Shown here: in pieces, positions 25,901 to 33,103 of the stretch | Layout of the letters: every line of letters begins with the position of its first letter | How positions within the stretch are numbered: the first letter of the stretch is position 1 | Assembly: GCA_041946755.1 (NCBI GenBank) | Contig: JBHGBB010000011.1 | Location: 1 to 38,203 of the forward strand | Direction: 5' to 3' | DNA: 38,203 nt | Source of the DNA: JBHGBB01 sp041946755 | GTDB lineage: Bacteria > UBP4 > UBA4092 > JAOAEQ01 | Made by a program: the position numbers and the translations under genes | The notes under the pieces: model-generated | Told to the model about the DNA's origin: nothing | Seen by the model: the letters and a program-made list of their open reading frames with translations, nothing else | Database searches by the model: none

Positions 25901-26612
25901 GCAAGAATTAGCTAAGGATAGTTCTATTGCTGCTACCGGAAACACGGTTATCGCTTATGGTCAGGGTGGGTTGGGTGCTGCAAGTACCTGGCGAGATATT
26001 CAAATTTCTTTCTATGCTACAAACACGCTTTTAGGGATCCAGTTGGTTGGCATAAATCATCAGGCGAATGGCATCGATAATGCCCGGTTATATATTGATT
26101 ATATTCTGGTTTATCCTGAAGCCACTATATCTACGACCTATGTTACCCTAACCAACCCAAGTTTCACTTCCAATACTTCCGGCTGGCTATATCAGATTTA
26201 TGCTGATGGAACCGGACCGGGTACCTGGAGCTGGGTAAGTTCTTGGTCCGGACAAAGTGGGATTCTAAAGGGAATACAAGCTGGGGGCGAAAAAGGGAAA
26301 ATCAGCCAGATGTATGGTGCATCAACTCAATCTACATACGGTTCGGTAATGGTATATAGTGCCGCCACCTCGATGAATAATACCCAGAAGGTATATATGT
26401 ATATCTATAGTTATGATAGCGGGTACCATAATGTTATCGAAAGTGGGAATGCCATCCTTCAGGCAGGAAAATGGACTCCGGGGAAATGGCGGCAACTTCA
26501 GTTTAGTTATACCCCGTTAACGGAATATAATACGGTGCAATTAGTAGGCATTAATCCAAGCGGGAATCCGAACCAAACCATCTATCTTGATGCGGTGCAT
26601 GTTAAACAATAG
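22953..26612 (+). CDS. Large secreted FG-GAP/VCBS beta-propeller protein with two related C-terminal modules
   Basis: This 1219-aa exported protein has CGGAGG upstream of the ATG and a signal peptide (about 1-25). Residues 30-460 are beta-rich without a domain I recognise. About eight FG-GAP/VCBS repeats follow (about 465-870), each with an SPAxxD start and a DxNxDGxxDxxIG-type calcium loop, for example DLNRNGITDIIVG and DVDHDGRLDVIIA. They should form a propeller. Two related modules (about 890-1055 and 1060-1219) end the protein and share QSG(V/I)L, GxKGKxxQ, QKVYxY and QLVGIN, as in jelly-roll binding domains. No C-terminal sorting signal is seen. Binding of polysaccharide or cell surface is a reasonable guess. 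T2SS is the likely export route. Confidence 0.85.
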   Translation: MKRYFVISLLLSLYIFVFFSISSAALQDTQAVWHLYYRNKALTGWRIEDWNNGFFEPAENGLLDMILYNSGGTLTQVYGQMYQAYGAYNYPITDNTQQYWSDTNMNVYTISSSSSSYIIQSDSSVVYDHPIFEWEMSGVDGSGGYHRWLDRMGITCAVNGLLCYAWDSIDDLTDIPNGTYGNGNGILEPGETILLEVGLMNNTDYPATLTTPVYLSTPDTFLVTLVDPVGNYQGSRVNADTVAFNHTDSFKLFVGDSCPDNHVINLSLALKYNIDVAAVPWAWSYDEKSKTIVPNNPLWRYNLDSTITISTTIPFNLYMGSFNFYELPNRRHSLRIVDDATMNTSTTWANSDNTANPGETIEIRLRLWNRSVSDYYDHVVAWLSPADSYTRDHVTFLNATCNFTDVAPRGISTQIAPYYKLKLADDYSQSSMRFYLYVSDSSSNPPRIRWNTDINIPVAKGRPRYVPGFPIYIGSAIKSSPALVDLNRNGITDIIVGAQDSTVYAIEYDWPNSVANSLPGWPKPVDDAVFASPAVGDIFGNDQNYVVAATMYGSIYIWDSTGTLLTGWPVTLPGNPVIESTPVLADVDHDGRLDVIIAARQTRIVYCYDVLTGLKWFSSASSELNSTPAVANFLNDTSGYLQTVYASQGGILSVVDHHGQLLWQSSAGGSFYSSPAVADLDNDGNLELVIGCNDQQLYTYRYNRTTMTWETFSTISVMGSIVGSPVIGSLQGDGKLSVVFGTNASKVLGFAWDSATNGLKKQWKVSVGDAISNSPAMGDINGDLLREVVIGAQDGKLYWFQDNGLIPIAWQDFNPLTLLGTRIDGSPAIGDIMGNHKCCVVVGDNSGYLYAVAMDGPSVPAPYYSERMDWPMFHHEPQRTGWYAIPERTPLNTNGTFSKAFDTTHWYIQAYGDASPTPGLGALSWLPSFGTQSGVLELQQNIGQKGKLTQVFSVPSSGWYTAYTKVATNVSNQANQQKVYLYLQELAKDSSIAATGNTVIAYGQGGLGAASTWRDIQISFYATNTLLGIQLVGINHQANGIDNARLYIDYILVYPEATISTTYVTLTNPSFTSNTSGWLYQIYADGTGPGTWSWVSSWSGQSGILKGIQAGGEKGKISQMYGASTQSTYGSVMVYSAATSMNNTQKVYMYIYSYDSGYHNVIESGNAILQAGKWTPGKWRQLQFSYTPLTEYNTVQLVGINPSGNPNQTIYLDAVHVKQ

Positions 26613-26696
26613 ATTCTACACCTTATTTTCTATAAAAAAAAGATTTATAATTCAACCTGCTATTTCAATATAACCATTGATTTTATTGTTGTTACA

Positions 26697-26725
26697 GAGC
26701 AAGTTGTATAACATGCAACTTGCTC
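26697..26725. repeat. Hairpin of the AGCAA family, first of a tandem pair
   Basis: Ten-bp arms (26697-26706 and 26716-26725) enclose a 9-nt loop. It is followed by CCCCTACCT. A related hairpin starts about 56 bases on and is followed by CCCATACCT. The arms differ at paired positions, so pairing is kept while the sequence changes. Confidence 0.75.
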
Positions 26726-26753
26726 CCCTACCTTTCATTTGAATTGATTATAT

Positions 26754-26780
26754 AGCAAACTGCATATTTTGCAGTTTGCT
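26754..26780. repeat. Hairpin of the AGCAA family, second of a tandem pair
   Basis: Eleven-bp arms (26754-26764 and 26770-26780) with a 5-nt loop. The outer word AGCAAACTG compares with AGCAAGTTG in the first hairpin and AGCAAATTG at 16062. Confidence 0.8.
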
Positions 26781-26918
26781 CCCATACCTATCTCTATTCA
26801 TTTTATAAACCATTATTATTATTTAGGTTAGTTAACAAACAGCATATTTTATGATCGCATATGTTTAGTCTCATCTAGATCAGTTTAAAAAGCTTGTAAT
26901 CTGATTGAGTCATTCCTG

Positions 26919-26957
26919 ACTATAACCCGAATTGGTCGGACCAATTCGGGTTATAGT
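26919..26957. repeat. 39-bp palindrome containing copy 2 of the shared 29-bp element
   Basis: Perfect 19-bp arms (26919-26937 and 26939-26957) meet at one central G. The inner 29 bp (26924-26952) is identical to 15935-15963. The extra 5 bp on each side are also complementary, so they were not simply copied from the first site. Confidence 0.92.
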
Positions 26958-27239
26958 TCGCTATGAAACCAAATCAAGTTGAATTTTTCGCCATTTGATA
27001 AAAATACAACTTAAAATATTATTTCGCATCAAAATTGGTTAGAAATAAGATGATTTAAGTTCAACTTCAGTATAAAGTCTAGACTGGGAGCGCCCGTCAT
27101 TACTAGTAAAATCAGATAAATCCGTCTATTTCTACGTATAAACCCCGGTATATTTAGACTTTTATAGGCAAAATATCCTGTTTTTAAGGGGTTTTTACGG
27201 CAAAAAAAACAGCTCTGCCCTGTCAATCCTAAAAATTTG

Positions 27240-27267
27240 GGAACCATCTGAATTTAACCTTCGTCTA
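27240..27267 (+). promoter_or_regulatory. ECF-sigma-type promoter ahead of the sigma factor operon
   Basis: GGAACC (27240-27245), a 16-bp spacer and CGTCTA (27262-27267) match the classic GGAAC-N16-CGTC promoter of ECF sigma factors. It lies about 80 bases before the ECF sigma gene, so autoregulation is expected. Confidence 0.75.
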
Positions 27268-27349
27268 AATAGGTATAAGTAAAAAATTTGACATAACGAA
27301 AGAAGAATCCCGTTAGAAACTCTGCCTCTATCGGGAAGAGTTTACTCCC

Positions 27350-27931
27350 GTGAACGAACGAGACTTGATTCGTCGATGTCAAGCTGGTGAAGAATCGGCT
27401 TATGCAGAGTTTTATCGAGAATATTCCAGTCAAGTGTATACGTTATCATACCGAATTTTAAACGACCGGGAATTGGCAAATGATGCAGTACAAGAGATAT
27501 TTATTAAAGCATTTCGCGGGCTTAAGAATTTCCAGTTCCAATCGAAGATATCGACTTGGCTGCATCGGATAACCATCAATCAATGCCGGGATATACAGCG
27601 AGGCCAATCACGTCGGCCGAAGTTATACACTCCATCCGCAGCGGAAAAAGATGAACCTGAAGAGCTCCTTGATCGTATCCCGGATACCAAATCAACGACG
27701 GCAGTTAATGAACAAACCTCCCGGGAATTACGGCAGAAAATTATCGCGGCGATCAATCGATTGCCATCGGAGTATGGTGAAACTTTTTATCTAAAAGAAT
27801 TTGAAGATTTAAGTTATGCAGAAATCGGGCAAATTCTCGGATGCCGGGTTGGAACGATTAAATCCCGGATATTCCGGGCCCGAGAATTACTGCAACAGGA
27901 ATTAACTGAATTATATCAAGAAATAAAATAA
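27350..27931 (+). CDS. ECF (sigma-E-like) RNA polymerase sigma factor
   Basis: This 193-aa ECF sigma factor has region 2 (about 10-80, with DAVQEIFIKAFRGL and FQFQSKISTWLHRITINQCRD) and region 4 (about 130-182, with LPSEYGETFYLKEFEDLSYAEIG and GTIKSRIFRARELL). There is no extra C-terminal domain. The start is the GTG at 27350, with GGAAGAG about 10 nt upstream. The ribosome site and start codon can pair in a small hairpin (ACTC with GAGT), which might limit translation. The next gene, 15 bases on, is its zinc-finger anti-sigma factor. Autoregulation by the ECF promoter upstream is likely. Confidence 0.92.
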   Translation: MNERDLIRRCQAGEESAYAEFYREYSSQVYTLSYRILNDRELANDAVQEIFIKAFRGLKNFQFQSKISTWLHRITINQCRDIQRGQSRRPKLYTPSAAEKDEPEELLDRIPDTKSTTAVNEQTSRELRQKIIAAINRLPSEYGETFYLKEFEDLSYAEIGQILGCRVGTIKSRIFRARELLQQELTELYQEIK

Positions 27932-27946
27932 ACTGAGGATTAGCTT

Positions 27947-28420
27947 ATGAAACATCGATATTGGTCAAAACTACTATCAGCTTATCTGGATAACGAAATA
28001 TCAGAATCCAGCCGGCAGAAACTCGAATTCCATTTAACCGAATGCGATATATGCCAGACCAAACTTGCGACCTGGAAAAAAATCCATGAAATCAGAACTA
28101 CCGAACCGGTATTAATCCCGGCACCGGAGGTATGGGAATCTATCTCCCGGAGAATGCAGAATGAACGGCTGCAGCCACTCCACGTTTGGGAAGATGAACG
28201 AATGCTAAAATGGCTACCGAATCCGGCACCGGCATTAGCGGCAGCAATGCTGGTATTATTCCTGGTATTTGCTGCACAACCGTTACTCACCGCGACTGAG
28301 AAATCTGAGGTTACCGTAGAAAAATACCTTACCAGCGATACCGAATTATCATCAACCAGTGGTCTGGATATTTTAATTCCGGCTACTGAAGAAACTACTT
28401 CTACTGAAGGAGCAATATGA
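27947..28420 (+). CDS. Membrane anti-sigma factor with zinc-finger (zf-HC2) domain
   Basis: This 157-aa protein holds the zf-HC2 signature HLTECDIC (His29, Cys33, Cys36) in a cytoplasmic N-terminal domain that would bind and hold the sigma factor. One transmembrane helix (about 94-113) and a short acidic, Thr/Ser-rich periplasmic tail follow. GAGGA lies 7 nt before the ATG. It overlaps the next gene by four bases, so the three are co-translated. Release would come from proteolysis or from signalling through the periplasmic partner encoded next. Confidence 0.88.
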   Translation: MKHRYWSKLLSAYLDNEISESSRQKLEFHLTECDICQTKLATWKKIHEIRTTEPVLIPAPEVWESISRRMQNERLQPLHVWEDERMLKWLPNPAPALAAAMLVLFLVFAAQPLLTATEKSEVTVEKYLTSDTELSSTSGLDILIPATEETTSTEGAI

Positions 28421-28920
28421 TGACTAACCCAAAATTAAAATGGATTGTATTTATCGCGGTAGTCTTTTTAATCGGAGACGTTTTCGGTTTTCTCACCGGG
28501 CAGGTATATCAAAATCAAAAAATGCACCCGCCACGGTTTCTGAAACATGGGCCACCACCAGGACCGCAGAATTTCATTGCGGATTTATCTAAACGATTGA
28601 ATCTATCTAAATCGCAAGCAACAAAAATCGAATCTATCCTCGAAACCAATCGAAAACGAATCGAGCAAGAACTCGCACCTTTCCGGGTAAAAGCACAAAC
28701 CATCCGAGAGGAGGTGGAGCTCCAAATAGAATCAGTGTTAACCCCGGAACAAAAGGTTAAGTATCAACAGTATAAGACGTTTCGAGATAAAATGGAGCGA
28801 GAGCGGAATAAACGACCGATGGATGGGATGCTGCGGTGGGGAAATGATACCACCGGTAAATTTATGCCACCGCCACCAGGACCATCGCATGATTTCTTAC
28901 CGCCACCTCCTCCAAAGTAA
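28417..28920 (+). CDS. Spy/CpxP/CnrX-like periplasmic stress sensor, membrane-anchored
   Basis: This 167-aa protein has an N-terminal membrane anchor or uncleaved signal (about 9-29). A mostly helical periplasmic part (about 52-135) has the Spy/CpxP look: LSKRLNLSKSQATKIESIL, a charged helix and LTPEQKVKYQQY. Pro-rich stretches flank it (HPPRFLKHGPPPGP and a terminal poly-Pro segment). The genes overlap by ATGA, and a second ATG follows at 28420. The setting sigma/anti-sigma/Spy-like resembles the Cupriavidus CnrYXH system, where CnrX senses metal. A stress- or metal-sensing role is inferred. His/Met residues are present near the anchor. Confidence 0.75.
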   Translation: MMTNPKLKWIVFIAVVFLIGDVFGFLTGQVYQNQKMHPPRFLKHGPPPGPQNFIADLSKRLNLSKSQATKIESILETNRKRIEQELAPFRVKAQTIREEVELQIESVLTPEQKVKYQQYKTFRDKMERERNKRPMDGMLRWGNDTTGKFMPPPPGPSHDFLPPPPPK

Positions 28921-28989
28921 GCAAAGATGGGATTTTAGACTTAAGCCTCAAGACTTAAGATTTGGAACTGTCTGTTTAAGGAGAATCAT

Positions 28990-29604
28990 ATGCAATTCGA
29001 TAAAACGATGAAAATTTTAGTCAGTTGGTTAGTAATAAGTTTATTTGTCGGTGTGGTACTGGTTATGGCACAAGAAGAACCGCCACCGCCACCGCCAACC
29101 GGAGGGAATCAGCAACCAGCAGTGGGTGGCCCGGGTGGCTTTGGTGGACGAGGTGGATTTGATCCATCACGGTTCCAAACAAGAATGCTGGAAATGTCAA
29201 CTACCAATGTTAAATTATCTGCTGAAGAAGCGAAAGTGATTATGCCGAAAATAGAAGCGTTAATGAACTACCGGTTTAGCTCGATGCAGGAAATTCAACC
29301 GTTACGGCAAGACTTACGGGACTTAATGGAATCTGGGAAGGCATCTGATAAAGCGATAAAACAGGTTCTCGACAAAATGAAAGCAAAAGCTGCAGAGATT
29401 AAAAAGAAAACCGATGAGTTAGAAAACAATCTTCGCGCGGTTTTGACTATTCAACAAGAAGCGCAATTAACCATGAATAACGTTTTTTCTAGTGGAATGG
29501 GATTCGGTGGCGGCCGAGGTATGGGCGGTCCTGGTGGATTCGGTGGCGGCCGTGGTAATCGTGGCGGTAATAATGGTGGTGGCGGTAGAGGGCAAAATAA
29601 TTAA
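28990..29604 (+). CDS. Secreted Spy-like helical protein with Pro- and Gly/Arg-rich tails
   Basis: This 204-aa protein starts with AAGGAGA 6-7 nt before its ATG and a signal peptide (about 1-27, VMAQ). Then come a Pro-rich and a Gly-rich stretch (29-57), a helical domain like the Spy/CpxP family (about 60-160, with LSAEEAKVIMPKIEAL and LTIQQEAQLTMNNVF), and a C-terminal tail made almost only of Gly, Arg and Asn (RGG-like, about 168-204). It follows the membrane Spy-like gene by 69 bases and is probably in the same ECF regulon. It might be a periplasmic chaperone or scavenger. Confidence 0.75.
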   Translation: MQFDKTMKILVSWLVISLFVGVVLVMAQEEPPPPPPTGGNQQPAVGGPGGFGGRGGFDPSRFQTRMLEMSTTNVKLSAEEAKVIMPKIEALMNYRFSSMQEIQPLRQDLRDLMESGKASDKAIKQVLDKMKAKAAEIKKKTDELENNLRAVLTIQQEAQLTMNNVFSSGMGFGGGRGMGGPGGFGGGRGNRGGNNGGGGRGQNN

Positions 29605-29619
29605 GAATTTCGAATCATC

Positions 29620-29660
29620 AACAGGAACTCCACAGAACATATCTTTGTGGCGTTCCTGTT
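29620..29660 (+). terminator. Hairpin between the ECF operon and gspE
   Basis: Arms of 15 bp with one mismatch (29620-29634 and 29646-29660) are followed by ACTTTTATCT. It fits an intrinsic terminator for the ECF operon. The second arm ends 13 bases before the gspE ATG, so it could also affect gspE translation. Confidence 0.65.
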
Positions 29661-29673
29661 ACTTTTATCTCTT

Positions 29674-31350
29674 ATGATAGTACAAGCATTAAAAGAAAAA
29701 GGGCTACTCACTCAAGAACAACTGGAAACTGCGCAAGCGGCACCGAAATCGCCGGGAGAACATATCAGCCAAACCCTGGTGCGCTTGGGATTGATTACCG
29801 AAGATAAAATCCTCCGGATTCTAGCCGAATCCTTAGGCTTGGAATATGTCGATTTAACTGAAATGGTAATCGACCAGAGTGTAATCGATTCCGTTCCCGC
29901 GAAATTTGCGATGCGTAAGAAATTGTTGCCGTTAAAACGGGACGACAGGACCTTAGTCGTAGCGACTTCCGATCCACTCCATCTGAAAGCGCTTGATGAA
30001 TTAAGACTATTGCTAAATTGCGAGATAAAAACGGTAGTCAGTAGTTCCAATGAGATTGACCGACTCTTAAAAAAATATTATGGTATCGGTGCAGAAAATA
30101 TCGACCAAATGCTGAAAGAAACCGGATTGAACCTGGAAGTATTGCAAGAAGCCGGGGAAGAAAATGGTGAATCCCTCGAATTGGTCGAAGATGCCTCGTT
30201 GGTTCAGTTCGTCAATCAAATTATCCTGGAAGCGGTACGCGACCGTGCCAGTGATATCCATATCGAACCGTTTGAAGATGAACTTCGCGTCCGGTATCGA
30301 ATCGATGGAATTTTACATCCGGCAGTAACCCCGCCAAAAATAAAATTGTTTCAACATGCCATTATTTCTCGAATAAAAATCATGGCGGAATTAAACATCG
30401 CTGAAAAACGGTTGCCGCAGGATGGGAGAATAAAGCTTCGGGCCGGAGATAAAGAAATTGATGTTCGGGTATCGATCATTCCGGGAATTCATGGAGAGAG
30501 TATCGTTTTACGGTTGTTAGACCGCAGTTCGATTTTCTTAGGGCTAGAAGATTTAGGAATGGATGAACGGTCGTACGCCGGATTTAAGAAATTAATCGCC
30601 CGGCCGCATGGGATTATTCTGGTTACCGGTCCGACCGGTAGTGGAAAATCAACCACCTTATATGCGGCATTAGCGGAAATCAATTCTGAAGATAAAAAAA
30701 TTATTACTATCGAAGACCCGGTCGAATATCAATTAAAAGGAGTATTCCAAATTCCGACAAAACCGAAAATCGGATTTGATTTTGCGCAAGGACTCCGGTC
30801 AATTCTTCGCCATGACCCGGATATCGTTATGGTCGGTGAAGTACGAGACCGGGATACTGCCGATATTGCTATCCGGTCAGCATTAACCGGGCATATGGTA
30901 TTTAGTACCCTTCATACCAACGATGCCGCAAGTTCAATCACTCGATTAATCGATATGGGTATCGAACCGTATTTAGTCGCGTCATCAGTAGAAGGAATCA
31001 TGGCGCAACGGTTGGTACGCCGGATCTGTGAGAACTGTAAAGAAGAGCAGTTGATCGACAAAAAAGAATTTGCTGAATATATCGAACGATATAATACCCA
31101 TCGCGTATATCATGGTAAAGGCTGTGAAACCTGTAAAAAAACCGGATATCGCGGGCGGATGGGGATTTTTGAGCTGTTGATGATCGATGATGAAATCCGC
31201 GACCTGGTTATGCAGCATTCAACTGCAGGGAATATAAAACAGCATGCATTAGCGAAACAGATGAAAACATTACGCGACGATGGGTGGGAAAAGGTCAGTA
31301 CCGGATTAACTACCATCGAAGAAGTTATGCGGGTTACTAAAGAAGAATAA
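29674..31350 (+). CDS. gspE: Type II secretion ATPase GspE
   Basis: This 558-aa secretion ATPase starts at the ATG at 29674. A GTG at 29647 is in frame but lies within a hairpin arm. The N-terminal MshEN/GspE-N domain (about 1-140) is followed by the ATPase domain: Walker A GPTGSGKST (319-327), the Asp box around DPVEYQ, Walker B DPDIVMVGEVRD (381-392) and the His box STLHTNDA. The four-cysteine zinc site is CENC (452-455) and CETC (484-487), as in GspE and PilB. No clear Shine-Dalgarno precedes the ATG. It powers pseudopilus assembly together with GspF and the GspL-like protein encoded downstream. Confidence 0.93.
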   Translation: MIVQALKEKGLLTQEQLETAQAAPKSPGEHISQTLVRLGLITEDKILRILAESLGLEYVDLTEMVIDQSVIDSVPAKFAMRKKLLPLKRDDRTLVVATSDPLHLKALDELRLLLNCEIKTVVSSSNEIDRLLKKYYGIGAENIDQMLKETGLNLEVLQEAGEENGESLELVEDASLVQFVNQIILEAVRDRASDIHIEPFEDELRVRYRIDGILHPAVTPPKIKLFQHAIISRIKIMAELNIAEKRLPQDGRIKLRAGDKEIDVRVSIIPGIHGESIVLRLLDRSSIFLGLEDLGMDERSYAGFKKLIARPHGIILVTGPTGSGKSTTLYAALAEINSEDKKIITIEDPVEYQLKGVFQIPTKPKIGFDFAQGLRSILRHDPDIVMVGEVRDRDTADIAIRSALTGHMVFSTLHTNDAASSITRLIDMGIEPYLVASSVEGIMAQRLVRRICENCKEEQLIDKKEFAEYIERYNTHRVYHGKGCETCKKTGYRGRMGIFELLMIDDEIRDLVMQHSTAGNIKQHALAKQMKTLRDDGWEKVSTGLTTIEEVMRVTKEE

Positions 31351-31356
31351 AAACCG

Positions 31357-31410
31357 GTATCGATGTATTGGAGTAAACGCTTATACTCCGTTACTCCCAT
31401 ACATCGATAC
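31357..31410 (+). repeat. 20-bp hairpin between gspE and gspF
   Basis: The arms 31357-31376 and 31391-31410 match at 19 of 20 positions, with the odd pair a wobble, and enclose a 14-nt loop. A smaller alternative hairpin, GGAGTAA with TTATACTCC, overlaps it. It occupies nearly the whole gap and ends 12 bases before the gspF ATG. There is no T-run, so attenuation or RNA processing is likelier than simple termination. Confidence 0.8.
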
Positions 31411-31422
31411 GAGCTAGGAATT

Positions 31423-32634
31423 ATGGCTAATTTTGTATATCGAGCTAAAAGTCGAAATGGGCAAATCGTTAACGGGGTGTTAGTAGCAGATACCCGGGCA
31501 GCGGTTATCGATCGGTTATTAGGTATGGGATTAACTCCGATCGATTTAACCACTCAGGAAAATATCGATAAACATAGCTCGAAATATTTGTTTAAAAAAA
31601 GAATAAAAAAATCCGATATCTCCCGGTTTATGAAGCAACTCTCGGATTTACTTAGTGCCGGGGTACCGTTAACGAAATCGCTGACTACTCTTGCCAATCA
31701 GCAATCGAATCCGGTTTGGAAAGAGGTCATTCAGCAGATAAAAAATTCCGTTGTCGGAGGCAGCAATCTGGCAGATGCGTTAGCTGCGCATCCGAAATTA
31801 TTTTCCGATTTACATCTAAATCTGGTTCAAGCCGGAGAAATTTCCGGGAGTCTGGAATCGGTATTAAACCGGATCGCTGAATTCTCGGAAAAAGAACAAA
31901 ATTTATTATCGCGGGTTAAAACCGCGCTAGCCTATCCGATATTATTATTTATTGTAGGAACCACCTCAGTAGTCTTTTTATTAACTTTTTTTATCCCGAA
32001 ATTTGCCGTGCTCTTTTCGGATCTAGGGCAAAGCCTGCCATTACCGACACAAATATTACTGGGAATCAGTGGGTGGTTACGTCATTGGTGGATACTTTTA
32101 GCTGTTATTCTCGTCGGCGGGATTATAGTGCTTCGTCGGTGGATAAAAACGAAATCCGGCAGATATCGGTTTGATGAATTTAAGTTACATGTTCCGGTAA
32201 TTCAAGATATTGTCGTCAAAATATCGGTATCCCGATTCTGCCGTACATTAGGGACACTCATTCGAAACGGAGTACCCTTACTTTCTGCATTAAGATCGGT
32301 TAAAGGTGCGGCGGGTAATGAGGTTATCGCCCAAGAAATCGGCGAAGTTTCCGGCAGTATTCGGGAAGGTCAATCGCTGGCAGAACCGCTCCGACTAAGT
32401 AAAGTTTTCCCGCCGGCTGTAGTAGAAATGATTGCCGTCGGTGAAGAAGCCGGAAATCTGGAAGAAGTATTATTTAAAATCTCTGAGACTTATGATGGTG
32501 AAGTAGATAATGCGGTCCGGATTTTTGTATCGTTATTAGAACCGGTAATGATCATCTGTATGGCATGTATCGTCGGATTTATTGTTATCTCCATGCTATT
32601 GCCTGTCTTTTCTCTAAATAGCATGATTAAATAA
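31423..32634 (+). CDS. gspF: Type II secretion inner-membrane platform protein GspF
   Basis: This 403-aa polytopic membrane protein starts at the ATG at 31423. MANFVYRAKSRNGQIVNGV is the usual GspF beginning, whereas the earlier in-frame ATG at 31363 lies inside a hairpin. Two T2SF domains are separated by transmembrane segments, with hydrophobic stretches at about 150-175 and 200-220 and near the C-terminus (380-400). Family motifs include LLSAGVPLTKSL, LVQAGEISGSLE and AVGEEAGNLEEVL. It anchors the pseudopilus-building ATPase. A short AGGAA lies just upstream. Confidence 0.92.
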   Translation: MANFVYRAKSRNGQIVNGVLVADTRAAVIDRLLGMGLTPIDLTTQENIDKHSSKYLFKKRIKKSDISRFMKQLSDLLSAGVPLTKSLTTLANQQSNPVWKEVIQQIKNSVVGGSNLADALAAHPKLFSDLHLNLVQAGEISGSLESVLNRIAEFSEKEQNLLSRVKTALAYPILLFIVGTTSVVFLLTFFIPKFAVLFSDLGQSLPLPTQILLGISGWLRHWWILLAVILVGGIIVLRRWIKTKSGRYRFDEFKLHVPVIQDIVVKISVSRFCRTLGTLIRNGVPLLSALRSVKGAAGNEVIAQEIGEVSGSIREGQSLAEPLRLSKVFPPAVVEMIAVGEEAGNLEEVLFKISETYDGEVDNAVRIFVSLLEPVMIICMACIVGFIVISMLLPVFSLNSMIK

Positions 32635-32663
32635 ACCTATATAATCATTGATAAAGGAGTATT

Positions 32664-33095
32664 ATGAATCAAAAAGGATTTACGTTGATTGAAATTATGG
32701 TAGTCGTGATTATCATCGGAGTATTAGCCGCACTGGTCGTTCCTCAATTTACCGGTCGAACGGAACGAGCGCGAATCGCAGCTGCAAAAACGCAAATCGA
32801 TTCTTTATTCAGTACCGCGCTGGATATGTATGAAGCAGATAACGGGACGTATCCGTCCACCGACCAGGGATTAGCCGCATTACGAGTACAGCCGACTACT
32901 GATCCTGCACCTAAAAACTGGAAAGGACCGTATTTAAAAAAAGATGTTCCGCTAGACCCTTGGGGAAATGCTTATGTCTATACTTATCCCGGAACTCATA
33001 ATACTGCCGGATATGATTTGTATTCGTACGGACCTGATGGACAAGATGGAACTGACGATGATATCGCAAATTGGACTACCACATCATCGAAATAA
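32664..33095 (+). CDS. gspG: Major pseudopilin GspG
   Basis: This 143-aa pseudopilin has a short leader and a prepilin-peptidase site (QKG-FTLIE), the class III signal with Glu at +5, and a hydrophobic helix. The C-terminal GspG hallmarks are present: YPSTDQGLAAL, DPWGNAYVY, YDLYSYGPDGQDGTDDDI (calcium-binding loop) and W. AAGGAG lies 5 nt before the ATG. It is the main subunit of the pseudopilus and starts a run of five pseudopilin genes. Confidence 0.96.
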   Translation: MNQKGFTLIEIMVVVIIIGVLAALVVPQFTGRTERARIAAAKTQIDSLFSTALDMYEADNGTYPSTDQGLAALRVQPTTDPAPKNWKGPYLKKDVPLDPWGNAYVYTYPGTHNTAGYDLYSYGPDGQDGTDDDIANWTTTSSK

Positions 33096-33103
33096 CACCT
33101 AGT

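Larger units (their letters stand above)
26613..27349. other. 737-bp intergenic island with hairpins and the ECF promoter
   Basis: No supported gene lies here. From left to right there are two related hairpins (26697-26725 and 26754-26780), a 39-bp palindrome (26919-26957), a degenerate relative of the 15865-15897 hairpin (about 26977-27010), about 200 bases with nothing recognised, and the ECF promoter (27240-27267) followed by an 80-nt leader. Confidence 0.85.

Noticed and set aside
27029..27247. Minus-strand open frame of 72 codons with a CFFC motif
   Set aside because: It lies in an intergenic island of hairpins, has only a weak ribosome site, shows no domain and has an unlikely composition.
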